A DNA stretch of 64,000 bases from Calendula officinalis (Eukaryota; Streptophyta; Magnoliopsida; Asterales; Asteraceae): contig OY970826.1 in the NCBI GenBank assembly GCA_963853835.1, positions 76,998,929 through 77,062,928 on the forward strand, written 5' to 3'. A program made the position numbers and the translations under genes. Within the stretch, counting starts at the first letter, position 1. Each line of letters opens with the position of its first letter. The notes under the pieces were generated by a model. It did not search any database. It worked only from the letters and a program-made list of their open reading frames with translations, and had not been told where the DNA came from. This document shows, piece by piece, positions 23,311-35,966 of the stretch.

Positions 23311-24417
23311 AAGTCAAAGTGTCAAACTGAAAACTAATTATTTTTAGAGTTTTTTTTTAGGTTTAAAAATAAGGAATTAATTTATGACTGTTTATATTTA
23401 AAAAAATAACAAACGTAAATAAACAGTTAATAACTTATTTCAGGTGTACAGTTAGACTTTAATAGTCAAACCGTGTAAACCTAAATACAGTGTTAAAAAA
23501 ATTACATGTGATGGAAACAGTTTGACTATTAAAGTCAAACTGTACAACTTAAACGTAATTATAAAAAGAGTTTTAAAACATTCGGTATATGCGAAATTAT
23601 TTTTTCACTATTTTTGTAATTAAAGGCAAACCACGTACACCTGTCGAATTATAAAAAAAGTTTTCTACATAATCGAAAACAGTAAATTTATTAAAAATAG
23701 GGTTTTCAAATTACCTTTCAATCGAGTAGTTGATATAATCATCTTGATTCTTTTCCTGCAAGGTACCGGGAACTTATGATTATTCAATGAATTATCTAAA
23801 ATTATACCATGGGTAATCAAGAGGGAGACTACAAAAAAATTATTTTTTCATACCTCGTATGAACCAATGCAGTATCACAATTTTTTTTGATTCGTAACAA
23901 TGTAGTAGAAATAAAATGCAACAAAGTATAATTGATGATTAAAAACAAAGCAGGAAGACATATGAGGTATGAACGATAAAAGATTAAAGACAAACACAAA
24001 TCCTCCATATACGTAAACAAAAAAAAAAAAAAAAACATAGCATGTACCTTCAAGTAATTGCAGTTCGCTTTTTGCAGGGTTTTTAGCTTTACGATTTTCC
24101 TATGGTGAGTTCGGATTATATAGGGGTGGGTATCCTTTTGAAATTCTAACTTCGAATTTACCGAACAGATTTGGTTGGGATCTTGAAGACTAATACTTAC
24201 TATGGTATGTTTGATTTTAAATATTATTAACAAAATCGCGAATGATATAGTTTCCGTATTTTATTGGCCAATAAATTAATGAAAAACCGCATAATTTGGG
24301 AGGTGTTAACAGCAAGAAAATATTTTCCGCATATTTTCCGGTTTTCCATTAAATCACCGTTAACTAATATGTTGAAAAATACCATATTTGCATGCATTTA
24401 TTTCGGGTATCACCGTT

Positions 24418-24721
24418 ATGTATATAGGCGTATTAAATAGGGGTCGAATTTGTAGGTCGAACATGTGGACCAATTAACGAATTACAGGTGATTTATTGGC
24501 CAATAGGAATCGAGCGTGAAGGTGATGTGGCAAGAGTTCATCATATGTAGTCTCATATATAGTGTAGGATGTATATAGGCGTATTAAATAGGGGTCGAAT
24601 TTGTAGGTCGAACATGTGGACCAATTAACGAATTACAGGTGGATTTATTGGCCAATAGGAATCGAGCGTGAAGGTGATGTGGCAAGAGTTCATCATATGT
24701 AGTCTCATATATAGTGTAGGA
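24418..24721. repeat. 151-bp tandem duplication of the Helitron-1 5' end
   Basis: The block starting ATGTATATAGGCG at 24418 recurs at 24569 with one extra G. Each copy ends in the TATATAGTGTAGGA terminus, so the element carries two successive 5' ends. Confidence 0.92.
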
Positions 24722-25138
24722 TTTTAACATGTATTATATGCCATATATTAGAGTGTATTTAATAAATCAATTATTTCAAAAATAAGTATTGTACAATATT
24801 AAAATAATTCCAACTTCTATAATTTCAAAAGATCAATTAAATATCTGTTTAAATGAAAACAATTTCCTCATTAAATGTATCGTAATTACTCCATCTTAAT
24901 TATTTTTTTGTCATACCCCTATAATATTAACATAATTTTAGGTATTTATTTTGCAACCGATTACAGTGAATTGCTAAAACTCAGAAAAATCCGGTTAAAA
25001 GAGTAAAAGGATTTCAAATGGCAACGCAAATGATTTTATACCATTTGAATTTCCAGTTTTGCCCTCAGTTTAATTGACTATATGAGACCCTCCAACAACT
25101 CCTACTCACCCCACTCTCACACAAACACGCATTCGTCG

Positions 25139-25145
<7 letters not shown>

Positions 25146-25193
<48 letters not shown>
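25146..25193. repeat. (CT)n microsatellite in AGO5 leader
   Basis: About 24 uninterrupted CT units end 27 bp before the Argonaute ATG, presumably in the 5' UTR. Pyrimidine tracts are frequent in plant leaders and can influence transcription and translation. Length polymorphism is likely. Confidence 0.9.
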
Positions 25194-25194
<1 letters not shown>

Positions 25195-25220
25195 AAACCG
25201 TCTCCGTCGTTCGTTTTCTG

Positions 25221-28200
25221 ATGTCTGGAAGAGGCCGTGGACGCGGCGGTCCTATGGGTGGCGGTGGAGGCCGAGGACGAGGCCGTGGTGGTGCACAAAC
25301 TTCTCATCCGTCTCCTCCGGACGCCGGAGGTAGAGGAAATGCCGGACAATCGGGTCATGTTCCTCGCGTTCATGTATCTCAGACAGCGTCGTCGTCTTCT
25401 ACGGCGCGAGAGTTCGAAAACCTATCAATAGGTTCAGCACCGCCGTTACCGACTCCTGCCGTACCTATGGCTGCTGCGACCAGTTCAGTTACTCAACCGC
25501 CACCAATGCAGCGTCCTGTTCAAACTCCAGCACAAGCGGTAGCCACGCAGCAACAGGTGGCGGATGCACCACCGCCTCCTCTGGCCGTACCGTTGGTTCC
25601 TTCTTCGTCTAAAAAGCTGAGAACACCGGCTAGGCCTGGTTTCGGCACGATTGGGCGAAAATGCGTGATTAAGGCAAATCATTTTCTCGTTGATCTAGGT
25701 CAAAAGGATCCCCATCAGTATGATGTAAGGTTCCTTATCTCAGACTATTTTGCTTATGTTTTGTATGTGTTTTGACTGTTTGCATGATTTGTATATGTGT
25801 AATCCATGTATCCTTATTCACATGTCATTCTATTTGATGAATGTATGTTTATGGTGATGGTGAAATTTTTGTTTGTCTTCCAGTATTATGCTGTGTAAAA
25901 GGATTTCCCTAAAACCAAAAGTAGACTATATTTTCTAACTGGTGTAGATCTACATTGTTAAGCATTTGTTTTATTTGTGATATGTATATGTATGTATGTG
26001 TGTAAGCAAATCTCAGCTTCTCGGTAGAAAACCGGGATTGCTCATAATTTTTTTTTGTTTATTTTGTTTTATTTTTTTTATATAAAATTTTCTTATATTA
26101 TCTACTGATTTTACTACGGCGAGTGTTTTCTGCTGACTTTGCTAGGGATTTTCAGTTGTTCAGAATATACATTCTGTGACTCTGGCAAGGGTTTTCAGTC
26201 CCCGTCCTGTTCAGTTTTGTCCTTTTCTGTAGCGTTATTTTTATTCAAAATGATTTAATAAATTCAGAAGCAAATAAATCTATTCGTTATGTTTGTTGGG
26301 GAAAATGTCACTCGATATTAATAAGATGTACAACATTTTGCATCCATAAATGAATTTGTACCTTGTATACAGCTCTTGTGCTAATGTACACGTTCAATAT
26401 AAGGTACAAAATCATTTGTGGAGCTGACGATTTGGTTTGATTAGTATGTACTTTTTTTCTTTTTCCATTGCTGTTGTTTTTTGTGCATGAACTGAAAATC
26501 CAGTTTCAATTTCCTTGTAATATAATCTGGTTTCAGCTGTACATTTTAGTATTTTCGAAGTATTATTTTTACACATGTATAATAACTAACTTCCAATGTG
26601 ATATTACAAATTTGATTTTAGATTACAATTTCCCCTGAGGTCATTTCTAAGACCAAATCTAGAGATATTATGCAATTGCTGATCTCAGCATACCGTGCAT
26701 CTCACTTGGGAAATTTGCTTTTGGCTTATGATGGGAAGAAGAGTGCGTTTGCTGCTGGTCCTTTACCTTTTGATTCGAAAGAATTCAATATTAAAATCAC
26801 TGAACAAAATGGGTATGCTTCATATTAATGTCTGCTACTTAATAATTGTTGTTTCCCATAAAACTTTGTCTTATATAATTGTTGGTTTATATCTTGTAGT
26901 CGTGAGCGTGAATTCAAGGTCACCATCAAATTTGCTGCTAGGAAAGATCTGCACCATTTGAGAGAATTTTTGGCTAGCAAACAACACGACTGTCCGCAAG
27001 AGACAATCCAGGCACTTGATGTTGTTTTACGGGAATCAGCTTCTAAAGGGTAAAATATACTTGCTACATTTTAATTATGTATTAAAATTTCCTTCAACTT
27101 ATTGATTTGATTGTAATTTTTTTAATGAATTGCAGTCGTGAAATTGTTGGAAGGTCTTTATTTAGCACAGAATTCGGGAAAGGTGTTCTTGGAGATGGTG
27201 TCGAATACTGGAAAGGTTTTTACCAGAGTTTGAGACCAACTCAAATGGGGTTATCACTCAATATTGGTATGTTTCTAGTCGATTAAATTGTGCTGTTTGT
27301 TGTGAGCTTGTGATTATCATTGAATTTAAAAATCATTTAACCTTTTTGAATATTGTATATTTGCAGATATGTCTGCTAGAGCTTTTTATGAACCAAGGCT
27401 GGTATCTGATTTTGTTGGTGAATATCTTGGCAAAGATATATCAAGACCACTTTCAGATCAAGATCGTATTAGGGTATTTAACAGATTAAACTAACATAAT
27501 CATGTAAATTAGTGAATTTTGTAATTAGTTTCTAATTTGGTAACTGTAATTTTTCAGGTGAAGCGAGCATTGAGAGGGGTAAGAGTTGAAGTTAGGCGAC
27601 AAGATTACTTGAGGCGTTACAAGGTTCAAGGACTAACTGTTCAACCACTAAACCAACTAACGTGAGTTTGCAATTTTATTTTATTTTATATTTTATTTAA
27701 TTTTTTATGAAACTATACCTTTCATATTCTGCTAATCTGCTACATTTTTTTTTGATAATATTTTTTTATAGTTTTGAGGATGAAACTGGTGCTACTAAAA
27801 CTGTGATTCAGTATTTTAGAGAGAAATACAACATTCAGCTACGTTTTCCGATTCTTCCTGCAATTCAAGCTGGCACTGATGCAAAACCTACCTATCTGCC
27901 AATGGAGGTTAATTAAAAACATTTTTATTATTTTTTAAACATATTGTATATTTTTAAAAAACACATTCTTATATTCAAATCCCAAGAAAAAAAAACACTA
28001 TTCTTTTGCTTATTTTAGTTGATTATTTTAGTAACTGTCACTTTTGCTGGTTTTTTAATTTTTATAATTTATAGATTTGCTGGCTTGCTGGAGGTCAAAG
28101 ATTTCCATTGAAGCTGAATGAAAAACAAGTGACGAACTTTTTAAGGGCCACATGCCAACGTCCACAGGACAGGGAAAACAGTATCATGAGGGTTTGTGTT

Positions 28201-29991
28201 TGCTCAACTTATAAACGCTTGTTTAACAATATAATTATAAATATTGTAATATTAATTACTTTTTTTAATTCTTTTCTTGTAGACTATGCAGAGTAACAAG
28301 TACAACAATGATCCTCTTGTGAACAATGACTTTGGCATGCGTGTGAGAGAACAACTTACTTCAATTGATGCTCGTGTGCTTCCACCGCCACCTGTAAAAA
28401 TTCACTTTTTTCATCTTTTTTTAATATTTATATTGGTATTAAATTTGATTTATTTTTTCTTCCACTTGCAGCTCAAATATCATGGTTCGTCTGAGATTAG
28501 CCCATCTGTTGGTCAATGGAACATGATTGACCTGGTGAATTTTTATTCATTTTCTTTTTTAATCAGAATCTTCAGTCTTGTAAAAATGGGTCTAGGTGGC
28601 TGCCTAATCGGAGCAATTTATCTGATCTTTTCATTTTTTAATAATTTTTTTTTTTGTAGAAAATGATTAATGGAGGAACAGTTAATTATTGGGCAATTGC
28701 CAATTTTTCAAGACATAGGGAAGATGCTGTTGGGCGATTTTGTCACGAGCTCGTTCAAATGTGTCAAAACAAAGGAATGGTATGTACCTTTACACTCTTT
28801 TACCACAATATTAATAAAAATATAATAATAAAAATATACTTAACACTTTGTTAATTTTGTTTAGGTTTTTAACCCCCAACCTCTGATTAAAATGTTTTCT
28901 GCTCAACCACACAACATTGAGAAAGCTCTGTTTGATATTCAAACTCAATGCAACCAACAGTTAACTAGGGTTGCTCCTGGAAACCAACTCCAGCTTTTGT
29001 TTGTCATCCTTCCTGAAGTCAAAGGGCCATATGGTAATTAAATCAATACATTATACATATATTTACTGTTTTGTCAATTATCAATTATTTTAATACATTT
29101 CTTTTTTTAACAGCAAGAATCAAGCGAGTGTGCGAGACTGAGTTAGGTATTGTGTCTCAATGCTGCCACCCAAAACACGTAATGAAACTCAGCAAACAAT
29201 ATTTTGAGAATGTTGCTTTGAAAATCAATGTGAAGGTATGTTATTTGTATATTAACAATATTATTTTTATTTATTTGTTTAATAAATACTAATTATTTAA
29301 AACATAATTAGGTTGGTGGCAGAAACAGCGTCTTGTCTGCAACTCTGAATGGCAGGCTGCCTTATGTTACTGATCGTCCAACTATAATCTTTGGTGCTGA
29401 TGTAACTCATCCACAACCAGGAGAAGATTCTAGCCCTTCAATTGCTGCAGTAAGTTTTTTTTTAAAAAAATTTGTTTATATATCTATATTACCTTTTTAA
29501 TAGAAGCTGCATTTTGACCCATTGACCTGGTCAAAAGTCAACTGCAGTTTTTTCATATGCTTAAAATGGCCTTACTCAGTTTAATGAAAATGGTTTTTAT
29601 ATTCTTATCTAATGCAAAATTTCTTATAAAATTAAAATGTGACAAAAAGAGGTTGACCCGTATCATATATATATTTGACCCGTTTATTGTGTTGCAGGTT
29701 GTGGCTTCAATGGACTGGCCTCAAATTTCAAAGTACAAAGCCTTGGTTTCTGCACAACCACATAGGCAGGAAATCATTCAAGATTTGTACACATCATCAA
29801 CTGATTCTAAAAAGGGTATAATTCATGGTGGCTTGATTAGGTAAATAATTAATTTCTTTAAAGAAAATTATCTTTTGGTCTTTAATTAAGTATACACTAA
29901 TTGGATTCTTGTTTTTGTAGGGAGCTCTTGATATCTTTCAAGAAATCAACTGGACATAAACCTCACCGCATCATATTCTACAGGTTGGACA

Positions 29992-30042
<51 letters not shown>

Positions 30043-31135
30043 TTATCTTGTCTGATTATCTTTTTCTATGATTACAGAGATGGAGTAAGTGAAGGCCAGT
30101 TTAATGAGGTTCTGATGAGCGAGATGGACAAAATTCGGAAGGTAACTATATATAGTTATTATAATTTTGCGTATTTTTTTGGACTTAAAAAAATCGGTGG
30201 TTTTAATACGTGCGATTTTGTTTATGTTTCAGGCGTGTATTTCACTGGAAGAAAACTATATGCCACCTGTCACGTTTGTTGTTGTTCAAAAAAGGCATCA
30301 CACTCGTTTCTTCCCTGCTAAACACGGTGACCGTGCTTCTACTGATAGAAGTGGAAATATCCTTCCAGGTTAGTTAGTTATTTGTCTTATTATTATATAT
30401 AAGTACTGAATTGATTTTTGTGTTTTTATTAATGTATTTTTATTGGATTAAATTTGTTAGGAACTGTTGTGGATACCAAGATTTGTCACCCAACTGAGTT
30501 TGATTTTTACCTCTGTAGTCATGCTGGAATTCAGGTGTGAATCAATAAACTGTTCATATTTCTTTTCTTTTAATAATAAATAAGAATTTTGTATTTAAAA
30601 TATAATTTTACATTTTAAATGCATAATTTTCAGGGAACTAGCCGGCCAACACACTACCATATGTTGTATGATGAAAACAAGTTCACAGCAGATGGATTGC
30701 AAATGCTCACCAACAGTTTGTGCTACACGTAATTTAACTAACTAACTAACTAAACATCTTTTTATTTATTTATAATTAAAAAAAATTAAAATTTGTCATA
30801 AAACTAATCTGTTTTTTTGTCTTCCTTTAAATTTCAGGTATGCAAGGTGTACCAGATCAGTTTCCATAGGTATACTGTCCATTTTTGTTCGTTATTTGTC
30901 ATTTTTATCTGTTACAAAATAAAAAAAGTAAATAAAAAACGTTTTTAATTGTGTGATTGCAGTTCCACCTGCATACTATGCACATTTGGCTGCATTTAGG
31001 GCTCGTTACTATGTGGAAGGAGATTTTTCAGACAGTGGTTCACGGGGCCCTCGTGCAACAAGGGACAAGGTTTCTGAAGTGAAGGCATTGCCCGTGATTC
31101 ATGACAATGTGAAAAGTGTCATGTTTTACTGCTGA
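25221..31135 (+). CDS. AGO5: Argonaute protein, AGO5 clade
   Basis: Small-RNA-guided RNA slicer. The 22 exons are 25221-25724, 26622-26812, 26900-27049, 27136-27266, 27367-27473, 27558-27661, 27772-27907, 28075-28191, 28283-28393, 28472-28534, 28660-28779, 28865-29033, 29114-29235, 29312-29449, 29698-29840, 29921-29983, 30078-30141, 30233-30368, 30461-30534, 30634-30728, 30838-30869 and 30963-31135. All have GT-AG borders, and the total of 2943 nt gives 980 aa. Order: RG-rich N-tail (residues 1-30), N domain (from about 140), PAZ, MID, PIWI. The slicer tetrad is present: D in FGADVTHP, E in HRQEIIQD, D in RDGVSEGQF, H in GTSRPTHYH. The C-terminus DNVKSVMFYC and overall length fit AGO5/MEL1, not AGO1 or AGO10. 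In Arabidopsis and rice this clade acts mainly in germline and reproductive tissue. Clade assignment is from memory of family sequences. Confidence 0.93.
29992..30042. repeat. (ATT)n microsatellite in AGO5 intron
   Basis: About 17 ATT units in the intron between exons 16 (ending 29983) and 17 (starting 30078). A likely length-variable marker. Confidence 0.9.
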
Positions 31136-31950
31136 GGTGGGTCAGGTTCGGTTGGGTTGGGTTAGTATTTTCTTTTCAAGTTAAAAAAAACTAATGGTTA
31201 TTGGTGGTTGACTTTTGGTTTTCACTGTGGGGTTTTTGTTTCCATCCCCTTACAGTTGATGTAAATAATAGCACAATGCAAAAGCAAAAGGGTTCCTTGG
31301 AGCTTTTACTTTAATATATGATGCTTTTGACCATTATAGCTTTCAATTTGAGTGTTGCTAATTTGCTATACTTAAGCTTTTTGATCTTGTACCTTGCATG
31401 GTGTATATGTTAATATTAGTAGTGTACAAAGCTACAAATCACCCCCATATTGAAACTTCCAAACAAAAAGATTGGAGGTGAACAAGTAGTTTTTGACCTC
31501 ATAAAACAAAAAAAAGTGAGAAATATACTAGTAGTAAGTCTTTAATAATGGTTTTAATTAAAATATAAGGTTAATTTAAAGAAAGAAAAATAACTAGTAG
31601 TGAGTCCTTGACATAAAAAGTATTATTTCATTGAGGGGATCATATTTTTAAGTTTGAGAAATGAAAATTTTATTTAAGACAAATATTTAACGTAAATAAG
31701 AACTTTATAATGAAAATAGATGAAGTATAACCTTGTAGTTCCTTCGTATACATACGCATACAACATACAAATACGTATACATGTATACAACATACAAACA
31801 TGTATAATTGTATAAATCTCGGTTACAATTAGCCTATTTCTTGTTACATAAAATAATATTACTAACAATTCTCTTTTTCCACTATACATACAAAGAAACA
31901 AAAAAAAAAAAGATACATCTCTAGCAATTAGAAATTGAGTATACTAGTTG
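31136..31950. other. Convergent intergenic region AGO5 / aspartic protease
   Basis: This holds the 3' ends of two convergent genes. Downstream of the AGO5 stop are T-rich stretches and 'ttaatatatgatgc' at about 31312, possibly its polyadenylation region. There is no other gene or recognisable transposon. Only 815 bp separate the two stop codons. Confidence 0.6.
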
Positions 31951-34900
31951 CTATGAAAAACCAACAATTACACATAATTGTAGCACAACAATTAAAATCA
32001 TCTTGTAACATGCGTTTTGCAATGAATTGCTACCACTGAGTTGACCAGCATTCACGTATTCACTTCTACCACCACTCGAGCTTGTTGACACATTTACAGA
32101 TGAAGTACCTAGCAATATCAACAGATAAATTATATAAATAATATTTTCCCCAATTTTGACCTTTTAAAGTCTCCATGTTTGACTTTTCAGAGTCAACAAA
32201 ACAAAATATAAGCTAGTAGACTTACAATCATAATTCGCCCAACCAATACGCTGACCACCAAGATCATAAACAACAATCTTGTCTTTTAAAACAAGATCTG
32301 CATCGTTCATAACGAATAATTAGTAATAAATTCAATCAAAATTATCTAAAAATTTAAAATTGTAGAAAGAAATGAGACGGCTTATATACCTCCTAAAATG
32401 GTAATTCCTTGACCTCGAATTTTCTGAAAGCCTATGCACCACACTGCAGCTCCACCCTATAAACCAAGATCCGATTTTTCTTTTACTTTATACAGTTAAA
32501 TCAATTTCTTTTTTTTAATTTTAAGGTTATCGCTAAATACAAAGTCCAAAGAGATTGTACATAAATAAATAGATTTGACAACATGTGGTATCAGCAATTT
32601 TATCGCTAATCGAAAGGAGTGAAGTTTCAATTTTCGACAAATTTAGGAGTTAAGGTTTAATTTTTGACAAATTTTGAAAAATTTAGGATTAAAAGTTCAA
32701 TTTTTGACAAATATAGGAGAGAACGTCTAATTTTTGACAAATTTAGCGACCAAAATATAGATAAACTTTTGACAAATTTTAGAGCGAAAGTTTAAATTTT
32801 GAAAGTATAGGAGTGAAAGTTTAATTTTTAATAAATTTTGAACCAACATTGTCAAATTTGGGATCTTTGGTGGTATAATGTAAAATTTACCACCGAGTTT
32901 TGTTGTAGTAGATAATCTTGGGGCCTTAAAACCATTGAAGCACCACCAGCAAAGTTCAAGCTTACAGTAGGAAATATATCGGGTGTACTGAAATTTTATT
33001 AAAATTCCCATATTATTTTCATAAAAAAAACGATTATTAATAAAAGTTTGGGAAATAATATAAAACCTCGAGGTAACTAGATAACACCGATTTCCCTTCG
33101 ATATAAGAGGCCGAACAGATTGTGAAACAGACTGTGTAATCTGCAAGTGTTCACTAACAAATGGTTAGAGTTTGATAGTTTTAATTTTATAATGAATTGG
33201 ACAAAATTGCCCTTTTGAACTTACGGCATCCACAAAAGGATCATAAGCTTCTTCTGCAAGGTATGCAAGGGTAGTTCCGGAATCAATTATTGTTCCTCCT
33301 CGGCTGCTTGATGTTGCAAACATTGATGGATCAATGGATAATGTTTGTCCATTGACCGAAATACTCTGTAGATTTAAGTTGTAATGTGGCCTGAAAACAT
33401 CATGTTAATGTGTACATGAGGGGCGTAATGGTCAAACTGTAACATACCCATAAAATGTTTTAACCAAAAAAGGTTAAATTTAACAGCTTTTGACATGGGT
33501 TCCTTTCGGTTCATTAAAATGACTACACGTAAATAAAGTTTGTTAAAGATTCTTGGTTATTTGAGCTAATAGCATAAATTTCATTAATGATTGGTGCCTA
33601 TCAGGGGCATAATGGTCAAACCATAGCATACCCACAAAATGTTTTATCCAAAAAAGGTTAAAAATCATAGCTTTTGACATGCATACCTTTCGGTTCATTA
33701 AAATAACCATATGTAATGAAATTAACCGCCAGGTTTCTATCAGGAGCATAATAGTCAAACCTTAGCATACCCACAAAATGTTTTTTCCAGAAAAGGTTAA
33801 TAATCATAGCTTTTGGCATGCATAACTTTTTTTTTTTTTTTTTAACAAATAAAGGGAATTTCTAGGAAAGAGCTTCAGCATTGCCATCACCCTCTCCAAG
33901 AAACACCACCAAAATTATATATATCAATAAACGTCAATAAACGTCATTACAAGCTGAACATTCAACACAATACATTGAACTACTAAACTAAACAACTGGA
34001 AGACAAAAAACCACACATCAACACATAATCTGCATGCATACCTTTCGGTTCATTAAAATAACCATATGTAATGAAACTAACCGCATGGTTTCTATCAGGG
34101 GCAAAATGGTCAATTCAATTCTGACAGATAAAAAAACTTACTGTGAAGGAATAAGTGGAGTATACACCATGTTAGGCTCGATTATTTGACCTAAAACCAA
34201 AATACCACCACCCGCACCATTTCCAACAAGACAATGTGAAAATGCATCTGGTGCTACCCCTTGTGCAGAAAGTTGTGCAATTACCGATAAGCCCTGCTGA
34301 CCAAACCCAAAGATTCCATCAACTGCTCGGTCAGACTTGGTCAAATCTCCAGTTTGAGATGTACTACATCTGTTCCATAAGTCAAAAGGTCAACAAGGTT
34401 TTTACAAAAAAAATCGCAAATCGGTTGACGGATAATCGCAAGGGAAAACTACCAAAATAACCAAAATCAAATGGGACCTACTAAAATAAATGCAAATGTA
34501 TTTTGGTAATTAACCCTAATTGAAAACTTATTAATAACTGACCCAAAAACAATAGATGCTGGTGCATTTGATGATGTTGAATCCCCAACAATTGTATCTA
34601 AATGAATTTGATCAGATACATAATAACCAGAAGTCCCACTACCATCACCATACTGAAATGTATAACTGCACTGATTATTTGAACCCGAACAACTCGAATC
34701 AGAAGATTGTGTTCCTAAAGAACACCGTTGATCAGAACACGAGATCAAAGAAGCTGTTGATGAACTTGATGGATCATAAAATTGAATTGGAAGCTGTTGG
34801 TTGGAGAAAAAAACGATACTTAATTTATTTAGTCAAATTGAATTGTATAGAATCATATTATTCAAGAATTATTATAGTAATAAATTAATAATGAGAAAAT

Positions 34901-35576
34901 GGTTAAAATTAGTACTTGAAGTCCACTCGATCTAGGGCAGCCGTCGCATTGATTGCAACTGACCCATAATACATCACTTCCGGTATCGATTTGTACGTAA
35001 TATTCCTTTGGGGGTGAGCCCAATTGAACTCTTGTAAAATATAGCCTACACAGTTAAATTAATTTTAATATACAAATATGTAAAATTAAATATATAATAA
35101 TGATACACGTTAAAGAAAGTAAAGCTAGAATCTTTTTCCCTTTTGGTTTGCAACTAGGGCAACTAATGATAATGGAATGATGAAAAGAACGCAGCTTCAA
35201 TACAAAGCAACTTCAATTTGTAATTTAATTCGATTAATTTACAGATAAAAGATGAACTAAATCAAGAAATTTACCCAACACGATAAGGATCATAAGTTCC
35301 TTGAACAGGGAAATCAACAACACTTGCTACAGAAGACTGTTGTTGCTGCTGCTGCTGCAAGATTCTTGGGTGACGTAAGCTATCGATAATTTTGAGTTCA
35401 TTCAATTCAACAACATGGTTCGCCGGAAATGCCCTCTCCAGCGTAAAACTCGTCGGAAACCCACTAAGAACAAACACCATTTGCAATAATACGGCGACGG
35501 CAGTACACTCTAAGGTCAAGATCACCGGATTTCCGGCAAGAAAATAAGCACACATTCCTTCTCTCTCCTGGTTCAC
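31951..35576 (-). CDS. Plant aspartic protease, family A1B, GPI-anchored type
   Basis: Secreted pepsin-like endopeptidase. The ten minus-strand exons are 35576-35275, 35045-34916, 34793-34543, 34369-34142, 33390-33225, 33140-33067, 32987-32891, 32456-32390, 32297-32226 and 32108-31951. All have GT-AG borders and total 1545 nt (514 aa). Residues about 8-40 are hydrophobic (signal peptide). The first catalytic motif is VQIDTGSDVLWVSC (exon 2), the second IIDSGTTLAYL (exon 5). Cys-rich NQCDGCPRSSG and the late WCIGFQKIRGQGITILG and VYDLGGQRIGWANYDC blocks match the Arabidopsis A36/A39 group. The tail is Ser-rich, then ends in a hydrophobic segment (ILIVVLQLCVIVGFS) without basic residues after it, as in GPI-anchor signals. 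ATG 35576 was taken; a second Met seven codons on would also fit. The substrate cannot be told from sequence. Confidence 0.92.
33420..34130. repeat. Degenerate tandem repeats inside a protease intron
   Basis: The intron between exons 4 and 5 holds four diverged copies of a unit of about 140-180 bp, starting near 33420, 33603, 33743 and 34097. It is recognised by '(a/g)gggc(g/a)taatggtcaaac', 'acccacaaaatgtttt' and 'cctttcggttcattaaaat'. The last copy is split by a retroposon insertion (33825-34031). Non-coding. Confidence 0.8.
33825..34031 (-). mobile_element. Short retroposon (SINE-like or LINE 3' end) with poly(A) tail
   Basis: On the minus strand this 207-bp insert ends in a roughly 18-nt poly(A), seen as poly(T) at 33827-33843. 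It is flanked by the 9-bp duplication GCATGCATA (33816-33824 and 34032-34040). Next to the tail it has 'gagcttcagcattgccatcaccctc', almost the same as the 3' ends of the two LINEs here (35985-36025 and 44930-44960). It is therefore a very short 5'-truncated LINE or a SINE sharing the LINE tail. Confidence 0.8.
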
Positions 35577-35966
35577 TCTCTCAGGACTTTTATCGAACAG
35601 TTAGAGTGCATCAATGAATCGATGATATTGTGTGTTTATGTACATGGTGTTTTTGTAAAAAAAGATTAAAGAAATGAAGGGTGGCAGAAATCAATGAGGG
35701 ATTGATTCTTTGATGGAGAGAATTTGGGGGTTAAAGACTTAAAGAAGAAAGATTTTGGGCAGATGTGAGAAAAAAAATTGGATTGCGTTCGAATATCGTA
35801 GGAATACTTTTAACCAACCGAATCACTTTCGTGCTGTAACAAAAGATGGGAAATGAAGGAAGCTACATTTTTTTATAACTTACATAAACAGCCTCTTAAT
35901 TTATAAAGTTTTCATTTTTAGTCCATCATCTATGTATTACTTCATAGCATAGGAATGTCATTTATT
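35577..35966. other. Upstream region of the aspartic protease
   Basis: Presumed promoter and 5' UTR of the minus-strand protease. A plain, AT-rich sequence with no clear TATA box at a convincing distance. It is followed directly by a LINE fragment from 35967, so the intact upstream region is only about 390 bp. Confidence 0.4.

Larger units (their letters stand above)
22025..24721 (-). mobile_element. Helitron-1 (decayed, helicase-bearing)
   Basis: On the minus strand it starts TCCTACACTATATATGAG (24721 downward), preceded by host A. It ends with an 8-bp-stem hairpin ACCCGCCC/GGGCGGGT followed by CTAG at 22028-22025 and host T. These are the Helitron hallmarks: 5' TC, 3' hairpin plus CTRR, insertion between A and T. 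Inside are the remains of a Pif1-type helicase. The Rep endonuclease part is absent, so it cannot be autonomous. The 5' end is duplicated in tandem. The element ends 500 bp upstream of the Argonaute start codon. Confidence 0.85.

Noticed and set aside
23829..24233. 134-codon minus-strand frame inside Helitron-1
   Set aside because: Low complexity with a poly(A)-derived Phe run; no similarity to Rep or to single-strand-binding proteins.
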